From Theropithecus gelada (taxonomy: Eukaryota > Chordata > Mammalia > Primates > Cercopithecidae): a stretch of 64,000 nucleotides of DNA. A program made the position numbers and the translations under genes. The notes under the pieces were generated by a model. That model worked only from the letters and a program-made list of their open reading frames with translations. It ran no database searches and was not told where the DNA came from. The stretch spans positions 14,375,091 through 14,439,090 of the forward strand of contig NC_037668.1 of the NCBI RefSeq assembly GCF_003255815.1. Reading direction: 5' to 3'. Positions 1 to 12,184 of this stretch are shown piece by piece (within the stretch, counting starts at the first letter, position 1; each line of letters opens with the position of its first letter).

Positions 1-437
1 GACCATAGGCATTTTGCTATATATGTACATGCATGCATGTATATGTATATACACATACATGCAATAGAACTAGTGTGCCATATCTTAAGATAATATACAT
101 ATAAGGTGATTTTACCAAAACCACCAAGAGAGAACCCCTACAACTTAAAGGAGCCTTAACGGCATATGTATTCCAGTCAATAGAAAAAGAGACCAACTCT
201 TTCAGTTGCAGTAAGCACTGGAATTGTGAATAACTGGTTATACAGCTGGTATGTTTGGCAAAAGTGGACTGCAGCAGATGTCAGCTACTTGCCATCTTGG
301 TCAGGAATATTGCAGGTCACCTTTAAGTGAAAACCTCCACTGACAGATGTCCATTCTGGTAGGGATATGAGAAACATGAATCTGTGTGTCAATGCCCTTA
401 TGTTTACTGCCACAGAGATTGGGCAATAATACCTGCT

Positions 438-600
438 GTGAGCCAGGTGCCATGGCCCACACTTCTGGTCCCAGCTACTTGGGAGACTGAGGCACGAAGA
501 TGGCTTGATGTCAGGAGTTAAAGGCTACAGTGAGTCATAATTGCTCCACTGCATTCTGGCCTGGGCAACAGAGTGAGACCCCATCTCAAAAAAAAAAAAT
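438..600 (+). repeat. Alu partial copy (right-arm like)
   Basis: The Alu-type 'cccagctacttggga' segment, the 'cactgcattctggcctgggcaacagagtgag' region and an A-run are present, but most of the left arm is absent. It lies inside the antisense ERV remnant. Confidence 0.75.
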
Positions 601-689
601 TAATATTAATAATACCTACTTGGTGCCTTCCAGTGGACTTGGAGGGAATATTTACTTGATGTTGTTTCCAGTAAGCAACATCTCCAGTT

Positions 690-1935
690 TATATGCATAA
701 TTTTTGATATTTTCATCTCCCAGCAGCTCATTATGAAAGGCATCCTTTATTAATTTGGAGCTCTTGGTAAGAAGTTTTGTGAGACCTTAGCAATGACGGA
801 GAATGCTACCTTTAAGAAGTGCCGGTTCATAAGCCCCTTCATCTAACCACTGCATGGGTCTTCCTGTTATTATTTCAAAGGGAGAGAGTGGAAGTTTTCC
901 AGAAACAGTGGGTGATCTCTGGCTAGGGAAGGTTAAAAACTTCTGTTAGTTTTGCCAATTGAGTGTTTATTGTACCATTTTTGTGTTGCACCAGTTTAGA
1001 GAATTAGGGGTGACAGGCACAATGGAAATGTTGGGACATAGGCCAAATGTTACAAATGGATCCAACTACCTGCCTGATACAGTGTGTTCCTCGGTTGCTA
1101 TGGAGATCAGATGGCACTCCCCATGAGGAATGATTTTTTCTCATCACAGCCTGCCTGCTGCTTGGGCTGTGGCTCATCGGCATGGAAATGCTTCACCCCA
1201 GTGAGAGCATATACAAATTACCACCGGAAGGTATCTGTGACCCTGAGATGGAGACAGCTGGATAAAGTCTAACTGCCATGTCTCAAAGGGTGCTAAAGAT
1301 ACAATGTCCCTGTGACCCATGAAGGGATCTTCCAGGATTATGTTTGGGACAGAACAGACAGTACCACAAGAATAAACCCTTTGTGCAATGGTAGATGATG
1401 GCTTTCCATACACTGCTTTCCCCATGCTATCATTTTGTCTGAATTCCAACAAGTCAGCTTATGAACTACTTTAAAAAGGGTAATTGAATCCTAAGGGGTG
1501 GATTGTTGTATCATTGGGCCCATATCATATGCTGTTTCTGAAAAAACAAAAAAAAAAACTTGTTCCTTTTATCTTTCCGGAGATCTATCTCCTGCTTCGG
1601 AGATCCCACATGTGCTTCTTCTAATAAGGTTTTCAATGAGCCATAAGTCAGCAGGGTCATTTAGAGAAGTTCTGTGTCCGATGTCACCTTCAGAGGAGCA
1701 TTCTTAGCTGCCGCATCAGCAAAACAGTTGCCCTTGCTCTCCGGAGCATCTAATTTTGAATGACCAGTAATTTTGATGATGGCCAGATATTTGGGTTTTC
1801 AAATTGCTTCTAAGAGGTAAGAGACTTACTGGTAATTTTTGTTGGGTGGACCTAGTGAAATAAGAAATCTATGTTGCTTCTAAAGCATTCCCAAATCATC
1901 ACCTTCTCCAAATGCAACTCTGTGGTCAGTGTAAA
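690..1935 (-). pseudogene. ERV pol remnant: RNase H and integrase
   Basis: Minus-strand translation of 1174-1452 contains an integrase-core-like stretch with 'WQLDFIQL' followed by 'HWGEAFPCR', typical of gamma-type retroviral integrase around the first and second catalytic aspartates. Around 830-900 the minus strand reads 'SPFEIITGRPMQW', a match to the integrase C-terminal part. Around 1690-1790 it reads 'GHSKLDAPESKGNCFADAAA', like the end of a retroviral RNase H domain. The three pieces are in correct order and orientation but separated by stops and shifts, so this is a fossil. An integrase normally joins viral cDNA to host DNA; this copy cannot make one. Confidence 0.7.
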
Positions 1936-1936
1936 T

Positions 1937-2212
1937 GTTACGCTGACGCGGGAGGATTGATTGAGCCCAGGAGATCAAGACCAGCCTGGAAACCACAGTG
2001 AGTCCTCCTCTCTATAAACAGTAAAAGAATTAGCCGGATGCGGTGGCATGCACCTGTAGTCTCATCTACTTGTAGGCTCAAGTGGGAGGACTGCTACAGC
2101 CCAGGCGTTTGAGACTGTGGTGGGCCATGATGGAGCCACTGCACTCCAGCATGGGTGACAGAGTGAAACCCTGTCTCAATAAATACATACATGCATACAT
2201 ACATACATAAAT
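1937..2212 (+). repeat. Alu-like copy with (ATAC)n tail
   Basis: An old, diverged Alu (J-like or monomer-derived) ends in 'gtgacagagtgaaaccctgtctc' and an A-rich tail that has turned into an 'atac' tetranucleotide repeat at about 2180-2212. Confidence 0.75.
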
Positions 2213-2394
2213 TATTTTCAACCATTTAAAATATCGATGACAGATTTGTTTTGCCTTTTAAGTGCATTGCTGAATTCTCCTCCAATCTACATGTAAATCT
2301 AAAGCAGAGCCTGCTTTAGAAAGAGAAGAGGAAAATGTATTTCAATTTAGAAAAGGGAAGTCTTTTATGATATTCTTAATTCACATTTCGGTGA

Positions 2395-2977
2395 AGCAGT
2401 ATACACAATGGTAGGCTCCCCTCTTCCTGTGGGTTTTACCTTGAAAGCGGCTGTCAGAACAGAAGTTTCAGGGAAGAGACCAGAGCGCTGGGGACTTTCC
2501 TCGGGTGATGGTGATGGAAGAAGAGGCAAGGCAGGACAGGAAGGCTCAGGTAAGGGAGACTATGCAGGTGCAGGGGCAGGAGAAGGAGCAGTTGGAGGCG
2601 AAAGAGATAAAGCCTCCTCAATATTTCCAAATGCAGAAAAAGCGTCAGATAGTCCCAATTTACATCCTCAATGGAGGCAATTTTCTGAGAAGTTCTTTTA
2701 GAAAGTTCTAGGTATCATTGGAAGTAAGTCTCCCATTTAATTTGCCTGGTTCTAACACCAAATTTTTCCAATTGTGTGCCCTAATAAATTATTTTAGACA
2801 TTTCAAAAGATCCCCATTTTCTCCATTCGACTTACGAGTTTTTCTGGTTAGGTGGGTCGGGTTTCTCGGATATTTACAAGTGGATGCTTCATAAGTGTTA
2901 TACAGAAACCCAGCTGGTGGTTCTAAAGGTGGTTGTTTCTTCAAAGTGTGCTCAGATTTTGAAGCTTGATTTCCCAT
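2395..2977 (-). pseudogene. ERV gag N-terminal remnant
   Basis: The minus strand opens at 2977 with an ATG followed by Gly-Asn, the myristoylation-type Gag start, and stays open for 62 codons with a 'PPLEPPAGFLYNT' segment. Downstream (lower coordinates) is a purine-rich, charged region that could be the rest of matrix. The position upstream of the pol remnant on the same strand supports a gag assignment. It is a fragment only; capsid is not recognised. Confidence 0.45.
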
Positions 2978-3375
2978 AATTCAGGAGCTTTACAAAGATG
3001 ACCAAGGCCTGCAATGTGATTTGGGTCACAGTGCGGTGCTTATGAAGTCCCTCCTACAGATAACACCGGAGTTGTGTATCGCTGTCTCAGTGGTTCCCAC
3101 TGTTTCTAACCACCAGGTGGCCACAGAGTGCATGTGCTCTGGGGGACCCGTCCCACATATACCCTCCCAGAAGAGCAGGAAAGGGGGTTCATAAAGACAT
3201 TCTTCTGAAGGGAAATGCTCTATGAGGCCGCCTTCACATGGTGAATAGTGATCATGACACCTCTGCAGCATTCCTGGTCACTTGGAGCACCTGAATGGGT
3301 CAGCGGAAGCAGATCACTTCTTTTCTTCAGGGCTGGAGAACACACCTCCATGAATTTTTCAGCCAAGGACTAATA
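2978..3375. other. Unassigned; possibly ERV leader
   Basis: This unique-looking stretch sits where the leader or 5' LTR of the antisense ERV would be, but I found no primer-binding site or LTR edge. Confidence 0.3.
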
Positions 3376-3664
3376 GGCCGGGCGCAGTGGCTCACACCTG
3401 TAATCTCAGGCTGAGGTGGGCAGATCACCTGAGGTCAGGAGTTCAAGACCAGCCTGATCAACATGGAGAAAACCGGTATCTACTAAAAATACAAAATTAA
3501 TTGGGCATGGTGGCACATGTTTGTTGTCCCAGCTACTCGGGAGGCTGAGGCAGGAGGATCGCCTGAACCTGGGAAGTGGAGGTTGCGGTGAGCCAAGATC
3601 ATGCCATTGCACCCCACCCTGGGTAACAAGAGCAAAACTTCATCTCAAAAGAAAAAAAAAAAAA
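3376..3664 (+). repeat. Alu (S-type), small internal deletion
   Basis: It starts 'ggccgggcgcagtggctcac' and ends in an A-rich tail. The 'cactttgggagg' part near residue 30-45 of the element is missing. Confidence 0.9.
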
Positions 3665-4195
3665 GAACTAACAAGAATTAGTCACAAATGAAAAGCTAAG
3701 TTTGAACTTCCATAAAAGCATGCTACAGAAAACAAAACCACCGATGTCTACCTGCCAATACCTTGACCCAGACCTTCCTGATGTGAGACAGAGACAGAAA
3801 ACGCAGAAGCTTTCCACACAGCGCTTTGCCTGAATGTGACCCAAACTTTCTGACCTGAGGCAGAGGTGGAAAAGGCAGTTTTTCCTCCTGAAACTCAAGT
3901 CTCTTACCCACAGGGTAGACAGAAAACCTCCATTGTAGAAAGGGAAGGCTGGAAAGGACAACTCAAGCAAACTCCAGGCCTTCAACCAAAGAGTGGGAAG
4001 GTCCAGATTTCAGGAGGATTCACTACTTACTGCCCATCTGTTTCTCTCAGTCAGAGCTCGAGGACTTCAGAGCTGGCCAGGCACCCAGTCCAGGAGGAAT
4101 GCAGTATGATCTGAGAGACGAAAATAGATGTGCCATTGTAGACTAAGAGAGCTTCTAAGGTTAAGGAAACAAAAGTTACCTACAGGTCAAGGATT
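3665..4195. other. Unassigned sequence
   Basis: Mid-GC sequence with no recognised gene. Two imperfect copies of a 'ctgacctgaggcagagg/ctgatgtgagacagag' segment occur around 3778 and 3850. It could be ERV-derived like its surroundings. Confidence 0.3.
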
Positions 4196-4199
4196 CAGG

Positions 4200-4790
4200 G
4201 CTGGACTGGTATAGCAACTTCCTAAATTTCTATGGCTACAAGAAAAACTACACTCTTGCTAAACTCCTTAACAATAGGAGCTAGCAGGCAAATTGTCAAA
4301 ATCTTCCCAGCAATTCTCAACTGGATTTACAACCCAGATCACTAGACCTCCGATGGGACAGAGGAGTGGCCTTCCATTCTCTCCTGATAAGCAACTGCAG
4401 ATATCAAGCCAGTTTCAGCCATGTTACAGGGACTGCACACAAACCGACTTCGTGTCCAGTAGTTCACCTTTTGACATAAAGAGCCAATTTCCACCTCATT
4501 TTAATGCTAAAATCCCTTCCCAATGTGAAGATGGGGTGTATGTTACATATATGTACCCATTGCACATGAGCTCAATACCCCTCAGAAGTATGTATGGCCT
4601 TTCCCCCAAACCTACTGAGTATATATGACTCTATTGTGTGATATATGCCCTGTGAGGCACAAAAACCAACCTGCCCTCTCTCTCTCTGAAGAGAAAGCAC
4701 CTCTTCAAAGATACCCACCAGAGACTGTCTGTTCCTGGACTGCAAACTGATCTCACCAATAAAATTCTTACTACTATTTAGCCACCCTGG
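4200..4790 (+). repeat. Possible LTR fragment (plus orientation)
   Basis: The block ends with a polyadenylation signal (AATAAA at 4758-4763) after a pyrimidine-rich stretch, the usual layout of a gamma-type ERV LTR 3' half. I could not find the paired edge, a target duplication or a family match, so this rests on architecture only. Confidence 0.35.
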
Positions 4791-5857
4791 AGGCCTTGGA
4801 GAGGACGGTCAGATGGTCAGAGATGAGTCGCTCTGAATCCTGCTCCCAGGGCCAAAAACGTTGACCTAGAAGGAAGGGGCTTAAACACAAAATATGATTT
4901 AAAGAGTTTGCTTGAGCCAATGTGAGGACATTTGCCCAGAAGACTCAGACCCAAGCAATCTTGGATGTGGGCTCCATTTGTCCTTGGTTACAACTGGGTT
5001 TCTAAAGACCAGAAAGGGGGACCGGGGGAGGCTGGTACAGAATTGCTTGTCAGGAACTCCCTGAGGTTTACAGAAATAACATTGATTAGTGATTAACTAT
5101 ACATTGTTCAGCTATAGGGAGTGAGAGATGGTGTCCAGTACACCATGTTTATGTTACTTTATAGCTACGTGTGGCGATAACAAGCAGTTTCAATAGATGA
5201 ATACACAGCTTCAAAACCGGGAAGCAGGACGTGGTTGCTGTCTCATTTTAATGCCTAACTCTGGGCTTGTTAATTTGAAAGCACTCACTTTCCTCACATA
5301 AAAAGTTCTTTTCTTTCCTCAGACATTTGAATTCTTTATAATTTAGGAATATTTTGAATAAATATGAACTTTTTACATGTCTTTTGGTAAAGTGTACTCA
5401 CATCTTTCTCTAGAAATAGAAATTCCAATAGAAATATAATGCCAGGCATATTTGTACTTTTAAATTTATTAGTAGACATATTTTAAAAAGTAAAAAGAGG
5501 TGACTTTTTAATAATATGTATTCAACTAAATATGTTAAAAATATTATCATTCCCTTATGTGACACTAGCAAGATTTCAAGTGTTCAACAGCTGCCCGTGG
5601 TTTGTGGCTATCGTATTGGAAAGTACAAGTCTATGGGGTAGAAAAGTCGAATTGCTGGGTTATAGCATATATGTATGTGTGTTTTACCATTAGAGTATAC
5701 TGCCAAACAATTTTCCAAAGTGTTTGAACTTATTTATACTCTTGCCAGAAATGAGTAGGAGACTGTAGTGCTTCCATTGTGCCAAAATCCGGGAATGTAT
5801 TTTTTTTTTTTAAGTCAAGTTTATTGAGGTATACCACATTAAAAAATTCAATATGTA
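4791..5857. other. Unassigned AT-rich sequence
   Basis: No gene or confidently named repeat is seen. Part of 4850-5240 has the look of an old LTR but cannot be classified by eye. Confidence 0.3.
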
Positions 5858-6152
5858 GGGCCATGTGAGGTGGCTCATGCCTGTAATTCCAGCACTTTGG
5901 AAGGCTGAGGTGGGAGGATCACTTGAGGTCAGGAGTTTGAGATCAGCTTGCCCAACATGGTGAAACCCCGTCTCTACTAAAAATATAAAAATTAGCCAGG
6001 TGTGGTAGGGGGCACCTGTAGTCCCAGCTACTTGGAAGGCTGAGGCAGGAGGATCATCTGCACTCTGGAGGCTGAAGTTTCAGTGAGCATCATTGCGCCA
6101 CTGCACTCCAGCCTTGGTGACAGAGTGAGACTATGTCTCAGAAAAAGAAAAA
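5858..6152 (+). repeat. Alu (S-type)
   Basis: A near-complete dimeric Alu begins 'gggccatgtgaggtggctcatgcc' and ends 'gtgacagagtgagactatgtctca' plus an A-rich tail. Confidence 0.9.
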
Positions 6153-6159
6153 GAAATTC

Positions 6160-6192
<33 letters not shown>

Positions 6193-6197
6193 TATAT
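6160..6197. repeat. (TA)n(CA)n microsatellite
   Basis: The A-rich Alu tail runs into alternating TA then CA dinucleotides, an expansion common at Alu tails. Confidence 0.9.
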
Positions 6198-6978
6198 GTT
6201 GTGAACCCAATAAGCAACACCATTCTCCAAGCAAAGTAATATAGAGAGAGAATCTTAAGGCAATCAAAAGTATTTATTATTATCTATAAACTAATCTTAA
6301 AGCAATCAAAATTATTTATTATTTATTATCTCTATTATTATTATCAAAATTTATTAACTGCATTATTAACTCTATATAATCATTAATATTAGTTGTGGAT
6401 TTTAAAATTAACTATAGATCTTGAAATTATACATTGAGCTGACATTTAATAGAGGATGATGGCATCATGTATTAGATGACATCTAAATATATTTATGAAG
6501 AAATTGTAAGTGGAATAATTCAGTCTCCTAGTTTCTAGAATTATCTCCTTTTAAAGATATTACCTACTGAATTAGTAACTGAGTCCAAAGCTCACCCTGC
6601 TTGCTGCATGGCAGCCAAGAAATCAGGAGACACAAGGTATTGGGGCAGGGAAGGTGACTTTATTTCAGAAAGCTAGCAAACCACGAAGATGGTGAACTAA
6701 TGTCCTAAAGAAACATCTCAAGTTAATAAAAATTTCTGGCTTCTTGTATATTAGGGAAAGGAGAAAGAAGCAGGGGATTGAGGTTAAGAGATGGCTGACA
6801 CTCCCAGACATCTGGGCGGCAGTGAGGGCCCAAGGGGATTTTGAACCTTCTTTCTCCTTGGTCAGGTCACCTGAACAGAACATGGTTACTTGTGTGCACA
6901 TATCCCTTAGCTCCTCAGGGGTTAGTTTTGGAAAGGGACCTTTACATCCCTGCGTTATTATTATTATCATTATTATTA
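6198..6978. other. Unassigned; AT-rich, possible old LTR at 6590-6955
   Basis: The first 350 bp are very AT-rich with repeated 'attatta' words. The second half is mid-GC and resembles antisense LTR sequence but cannot be assigned. Confidence 0.3.
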
Positions 6979-7690
<712 letters not shown>

Positions 7691-8743
7691 TAATTTTCTT
7701 ATTTTAATTTTATATACGTAATTATTACTGTGCTTAAGATAATCAGAAGTAATTTCTTTAAAGTTTTAGAGAATTTATTCACTCCACTGAAAGAGTATGC
7801 CAATTAGTTTCACAAGAAAATATATTTATACATTACAAAAATTCCTTCCACCAAACTAGCGGGCATTCGAAAGCAAATAATTTGCTTATGTAACATCATT
7901 TAAGGTGAAACCAGAGGCAATGGTGTCTATTAACAATGCTTATCAGTGAGGGAAACAAACTGAAAAATGAACTTCATTAGATCCTTGGAAAACCCCCACT
8001 GCTGAAAATCTGAGTAACTCTGTGATACCCTTTTGAGTCTGGTGAATAATTTCTTTTCGTTCATTTTCATTAAGGGCTGAACTTCCTTACTGTTCTAGAG
8101 GTTGTTAAATTTGATTTGTATAGTTGTGAGAAGTGCTCGAATTGCTGATTCCATTGCTTACTTTTGATCATGTCTCTCTTTTTTCTCCTTTCTGTGGTGT
8201 GATTTAAACTTAATCCTTAAAGGGCATATATTTGAATTTTTCAGCTAGTTAGAAACCCGAATATACAAATCAAAGAAAGCTGTTCCTTACATGCTGCAGA
8301 TTCAGTTTTCTTCCCGTGTTAAGATCTCCTTCAGGGTTAGTAATTTGTTAAGGCCAAGAGCTCCTATGGAATGAAATTCAGTTGGGGGTGAGGGGCATTG
8401 AGTAGTAAGATCATCTTTATAATAGAGATGCCACTCTTACAGATATTGACAGCTATTGGGCCCATAAAATTTTTACCAAACATTGGAAAGACGAGATGTG
8501 AGCAACTTCCCATTTGCTGCAGTCTCAAATATCAGGAAATACCATTATCCTCAGGACAATGAATAAACCATCAAAAAAGACTCACAGACTAGATTAGCTG
8601 TCAGGTATCACCAAACAGGGACTGGATCCTTGTCAAACGCCACCCAACAGAGATTGTCCCAAGAAATTCATTCCATAACATTTACCAGAAACTTACACTG
8701 ATGCCATTGATGGAAGAAAATAACGATGCAAACGAGAGACGGG

Positions 8744-8774
<31 letters not shown>

Positions 8775-9244
8775 CTTGTCCAATGACCATACTTAGTATT
8801 TAAAAGCAAAAGAGCTCAGTTTCTGCTCATGAAAACAGAAGAACTGAGGAAACAAGAGCCAATAGCTCTAAGGATCCAGGTCTGCACCAGGGGCCTGTTA
8901 GGTGCAGGATTCTGTTGGCTCCAATGATGGGTCTCAGATGGGCTAATTTTTATGGACATAGCCTCTGAAAGAAATCAGTCGAGGAATAATATAGAGACAC
9001 TTATCTGCATGATCATTCTCCATTACTATAGAAGGAAGAACTGGCATTAGATTGTTTTCAGCGAATAAAAGTAAAATCAAGACTTATAAAGAAAAGAGGA
9101 AAGAGGAGGAGAAAAAAAAATGCCTGGGACCATTGTGATTTTGCTTTCTTCAGATAAGCGACTTGGCAGAAAGCTATCAAAGAGGTCACTGTGACCTGTC
9201 TTCTCTGGACCTATGTGACTTGGTCACCACAGGAAACAATGACA
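7691..9244. other. Unassigned AT-rich sequence with a (GA)n run
   Basis: No coding potential or named repeat was recognised. A pure GA dinucleotide run lies at about 8744-8770. Confidence 0.4.
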
Positions 9245-9550
9245 AGCCAGGCACAGTGACTCATGACTGTAATACCAGCACTTTAGGAGGCTGAGGCAGG
9301 AGTATTGCTTGAGCTCAGTTGGAGAGCAGCCTGGTCAATGTGATGAAACACCATCTCTACAAAAAAATACAAAAATTAGCCAGGCATGTTGGTGTATGCT
9401 GGTAGTACCAGCTACTCAGGAGACTGAGGTGGGAGGATCACCTAAGCCCAGGAAGGCTGAGGCTACAGTGAGCTGTCATCTTGCCACTGCACTCCAGCCT
9501 GGGTGACAGAGTGAGGCCCTGTCTCAAAATAAATACATTTTAAAAAGAAA
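9245..9550 (+). repeat. Alu (old, S/J-type)
   Basis: Complete dimeric structure, with several CpG-decayed positions ('gccaggcacagtgactcatgac' at the start) and an A-rich tail. Confidence 0.85.
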
Positions 9551-9552
9551 CA

Positions 9553-9826
9553 GGGCTGACCACGGTGGCATGCTGGTAATCTCGCACAGAACTTCGGGAT
9601 ACTGAGATAGGAGGATCACTTGAGCTCAGGAGTTGGATACCAGCCTGGGCAACATAGCAAGACCCTATCTCTAAAAAAAAAAAAGAAAAAGAAAAAGAAA
9701 AAAAGAGTTACTCTGGAGGCTGAGGTGGGAGGATCACTAGAGCCCAGGGGATGGAGGTTGCAGCAAGCTGAGATCACACCACTGCACTCCATCCTGGGTG
9801 ACAGAGTGACACCTAGTCTAAAATAA
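9553..9826 (+). repeat. Alu (J-type), tandem to the previous one
   Basis: A second old Alu in the same orientation begins within a few bases of the tail of the first. Its mid-element A-rich linker is expanded to '(AAAAAG)n' and part of the right arm start is lost. Confidence 0.8.
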
Positions 9827-9830
9827 AGTT

Positions 9831-9842
9831 GGGGGGGGGGGG
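9831..9842. repeat. G homopolymer (12 G)
   Basis: Twelve consecutive G residues directly follow the Alu tail. This is unusually long for primate DNA and is an error-prone stretch for sequencing. Confidence 0.9.
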
Positions 9843-9982
9843 CGTGTGGACAGTTTGTTGTGCCAGCAAGTAAATGAAGAAAGGGACAGTATTAGTGTTG
9901 AGAAATAAATTGGAATATGATTTGGTGCCTTTCCCACAGAAGATAAATGTGCTCAATGTGCTAAAGTTAGAGGCATTATATA

Positions 9983-10290
9983 AGGCCCATTGCAGTGGCT
10001 TATGCCTGTAAATCCTAGCACTTTGGGAGTCCTCGGAGCTACTGGAGCCCAGGAGTTTGGAGACCAGCCTGTGCGACATGGTGAAACCCCCTGTCTACAG
10101 AACATAAAAAATTTATCAGGGCGTGATGGTCCGCACCTGTAGTCCCAGCTACTGGGAAGGCTGAGAAATGGGAGGATCGCTTGAGCCTGAGAAGACGAGG
10201 CTGCAATAAGACGTGATTGGGTCACTGTGCTCCAGCCTGAGAGACAGAATGAGACCCTGTCACAAAAACCAAAACTAAAAATTAAAAAGC
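9983..10290 (+). repeat. Alu (J-type)
   Basis: A strongly diverged full-length Alu, recognisable from 'cagtggcttatgcctgtaaatcc' to 'gagacagaatgagaccctgtc' and an A-rich tail. Confidence 0.8.
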
Positions 10291-10931
10291 CTATAATATA
10301 GCAGTGGCACATTCAGTTCTCTACACTATAGAAATATCAGAGGTCAAAGATATATATACAAGAATGATGATTTCAGGATTCTTTGTAATCTTAAAATCAT
10401 GAAGCCAACCTCATTTCAAACATATTTTGAAAAGGGGTAAGTAAATCATGCACAAACTGAGGGAAAAATACTGTTTTCAAAAATAATGGAGAGGATTATT
10501 ATGATGATGAATGATTCCACTGGTCACATTATTGATAGAACAATCACTAAATCCAGGCCCATCCTGGGGATAGGACACCTCTCTAGGCCTCCTATTAAAA
10601 ATGAAAAGAATGAGGTTCCTCTATAACCCATCCAAACCTATAAGGGGCAGCATGAGGATTTTATCGCACCAGAAGTGACTTGTTTGGTCTCTGATTCTTG
10701 CACACAGGCACAAGACAACCTGACATTTCAGGAGACGTTCTGTCAGAATTGTATCTCTGAGTGGGGTGGCCCTTCACAGGAATCCCTCTTAACTGTGACT
10801 AGAATCCTGAGAAGAGAAAACCCTTCCTGAAATGGGCATATCCCTGGCTGGCTTGGAACCAACCTTTCGGACTTAGGACTATGGGAAGAATAGGGGGAGA
10901 TTCTCTAGTGATGATAATACATGAGCTCTTT
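10291..10931. other. Unassigned sequence
   Basis: Nothing recognisable as a gene or named repeat; it lies downstream of the minus-strand tRNA-like gene. Confidence 0.4.
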
Positions 10932-10935
10932 AAAA
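10932..10935 (-). terminator. RNA polymerase III terminator for the tRNA-Asn-like gene
   Basis: On the minus strand the tRNA 3' end is followed after 11 bases by TTTT, the minimal Pol III stop signal. Confidence 0.5.
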
Positions 10936-10946
10936 GCTAGAGCACG

Positions 10947-11020
10947 CGTCCCTGGGTGGGCTTGAACTACCCACCGTTCGGTTAATAGCCGAACGTGCTA
11001 ACAGATTGCGCCGCAGAGAC
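10947..11020 (-). tRNA. tRNA-Asn-like gene, anticodon ATT
   Basis: The 74-nt minus-strand sequence folds as a cloverleaf. The acceptor stem (GTCTCTG with CAGGGAC) pairs fully with one G-T pair. The 5-bp anticodon stem is perfect, the loop is CTATTAA and the discriminator is G. The body is clearly that of vertebrate tRNA-Asn, but the anticodon reads ATT instead of the usual GTT. It departs from the standard gene in the D loop (CTG for CGG), one D-stem mismatch and one T-stem mismatch (A-C). The internal B box is changed at one base (TTCAAGC) and a TTTT run follows. It may be a low-expressed gene or a young pseudogene; the sequence alone does not decide. Confidence 0.8.
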
Positions 11021-11039
11021 AGGTACTAGTGATTCCACT

Positions 11040-11920
11040 GGGCGCTATAGGCAGGGCGCACTCACCATACTCCCCCATCCCTTCCAGCCTCAGGGCCCGC
11101 CTGGCAGGACTACCGACCAAGGCCTTGGAAAACCGGAGCGATTAGAGCAGTGAGTCGCGCTGGTCACGTTGGACACCTGCGCGTTGGGAGATTCTGGAGC
11201 CAGAAGGACAGCCGAATGGCCTTCGCCCGCCCTGCCCCTCGCCCGCTTCAGAAGCCCCCGGAAACGCCCTGGTCCGCGGCCCGGGCCAGAGCCGCCAGGG
11301 GCCCTAAGGTAAGCTGAACGCCCAGTGGGCTCCCAGGATGGCTCTTCCGGTTCTTTGCGCCGCCTTCGCCCAGTGAGGGAGCCTGTGCCCATCCGGCCCA
11401 GTCGCTTTCGGGGCCGCTGCGGAGCTGCCGCTGCCATCTTTGGATCTTGTGTCCCGCACGGGGGCTCCACCAGGGCAGGGATGGTGGTGAGGGTGGCTCG
11501 TGGATCCCCTCGCGGGGAGCAGGGTCTGCCACTCACCAGGGCACACGATTAGGACTTGTTGAATGAATCCATCGTCGCCTTTATCGTTTAGTCCTTTGAA
11601 GAGCCTTGAGAATGGAAATCATGAGAGATTTTTCCATTAGAAAGTTCTTTGTACAAGGCGTTTATTCAGGTTGATTTCTCGGCATCCCCCGGGGCGGGCA
11701 ACGGGCAGAGCCTCCAGTGCACCTTCTGCGCAGTGGAACCGCGGGGGCTCAGCTGGGCGGTGGTCGGGCGGTGGTAGGTGGTGGGGCGGGAGGGCGAGAG
11801 CTGGGGAAGGCAAAAGCAAAAGCAGGGAAAGAAGCTGGGGAGCGGTGGACCAGACATCTAGACCTCCTGAAAGGCTCGTGCGGAGGCACAGGCGGGATCT
11901 TCTGGAGGTGAGAATTGTTT
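11040..11920. promoter_or_regulatory. CpG-rich block, possible promoter island
   Basis: CpG dinucleotides and GC-rich words are dense here compared with both flanks, as in a promoter CpG island. On the minus strand 'ccaaagatggcagcggcag' (ATG at 11437-11435) is a good start-codon context and also resembles a YY1 site. The frame stays open for 115 codons but is low-complexity and matches no family I know. Donor-like sites are seen on the plus strand (AAG|gtaagc near 11308) and minus strand (CTG|gtgagt near 11535). A real promoter with a noncoding or unrecognised first exon is possible, as is a GC-rich insertion. Confidence 0.45.
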
Positions 11921-12180
11921 TTTTATTGTGACAGAATGGGGAGAAATTGAAGGGAAAATGGAGATGAACCTGAAAGAGCCCCAAACGCGAGAACGTGTAC
12001 CTCCCCCAAGAATAAGATCTTCCAGAAGAACGAGACAGAAAAACTAGGCATCTGGGAACCGTGAAATCCTTGGAGGAGTAGCATCATCATGACCCTCTGT
12101 GTTCCTTTTAACAGAAGGACTTGCTTCCATTGTTTGTTTGTTCAATTGTTTGTGTTTGTTAAATAAATAAAACTCTTTTC
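11921..12180. other. Unassigned, ending in AATAAA-containing A/T-rich segment
   Basis: The stretch following the CpG-rich block ends with 'gttaaataaataaaactctttt', which contains overlapping polyadenylation-type hexamers. No gene is recognised. Confidence 0.3.
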
Positions 12181-12184
12181 ATGT

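Larger units (their letters stand above)
1..2977 (-). mobile_element. Class I (gamma-type) ERV internal remnant, antisense
   Basis: Read on the minus strand, this block runs from a Gag-like start at its upper end to Pol-like and possibly Env sequence at its lower end, the order expected of a provirus inserted in reverse. RNase H-, integrase core- and integrase C-terminal-like stretches can be read at about 1690-1790, 1174-1300 and 830-900. All frames are broken, two Alus interrupt it, and the region joining gag to pol is missing or unrecognisable. The stretch below about 430 may be env but I cannot show it. No flanking LTR pair could be delimited, so the family name is left open. Confidence 0.6.

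Noticed and set aside
10947..11020. tRNA-derived SINE instead of a tRNA gene
   Set aside because: No SINE body or A-rich tail follows; the sequence ends as a tRNA and then meets a T-run.
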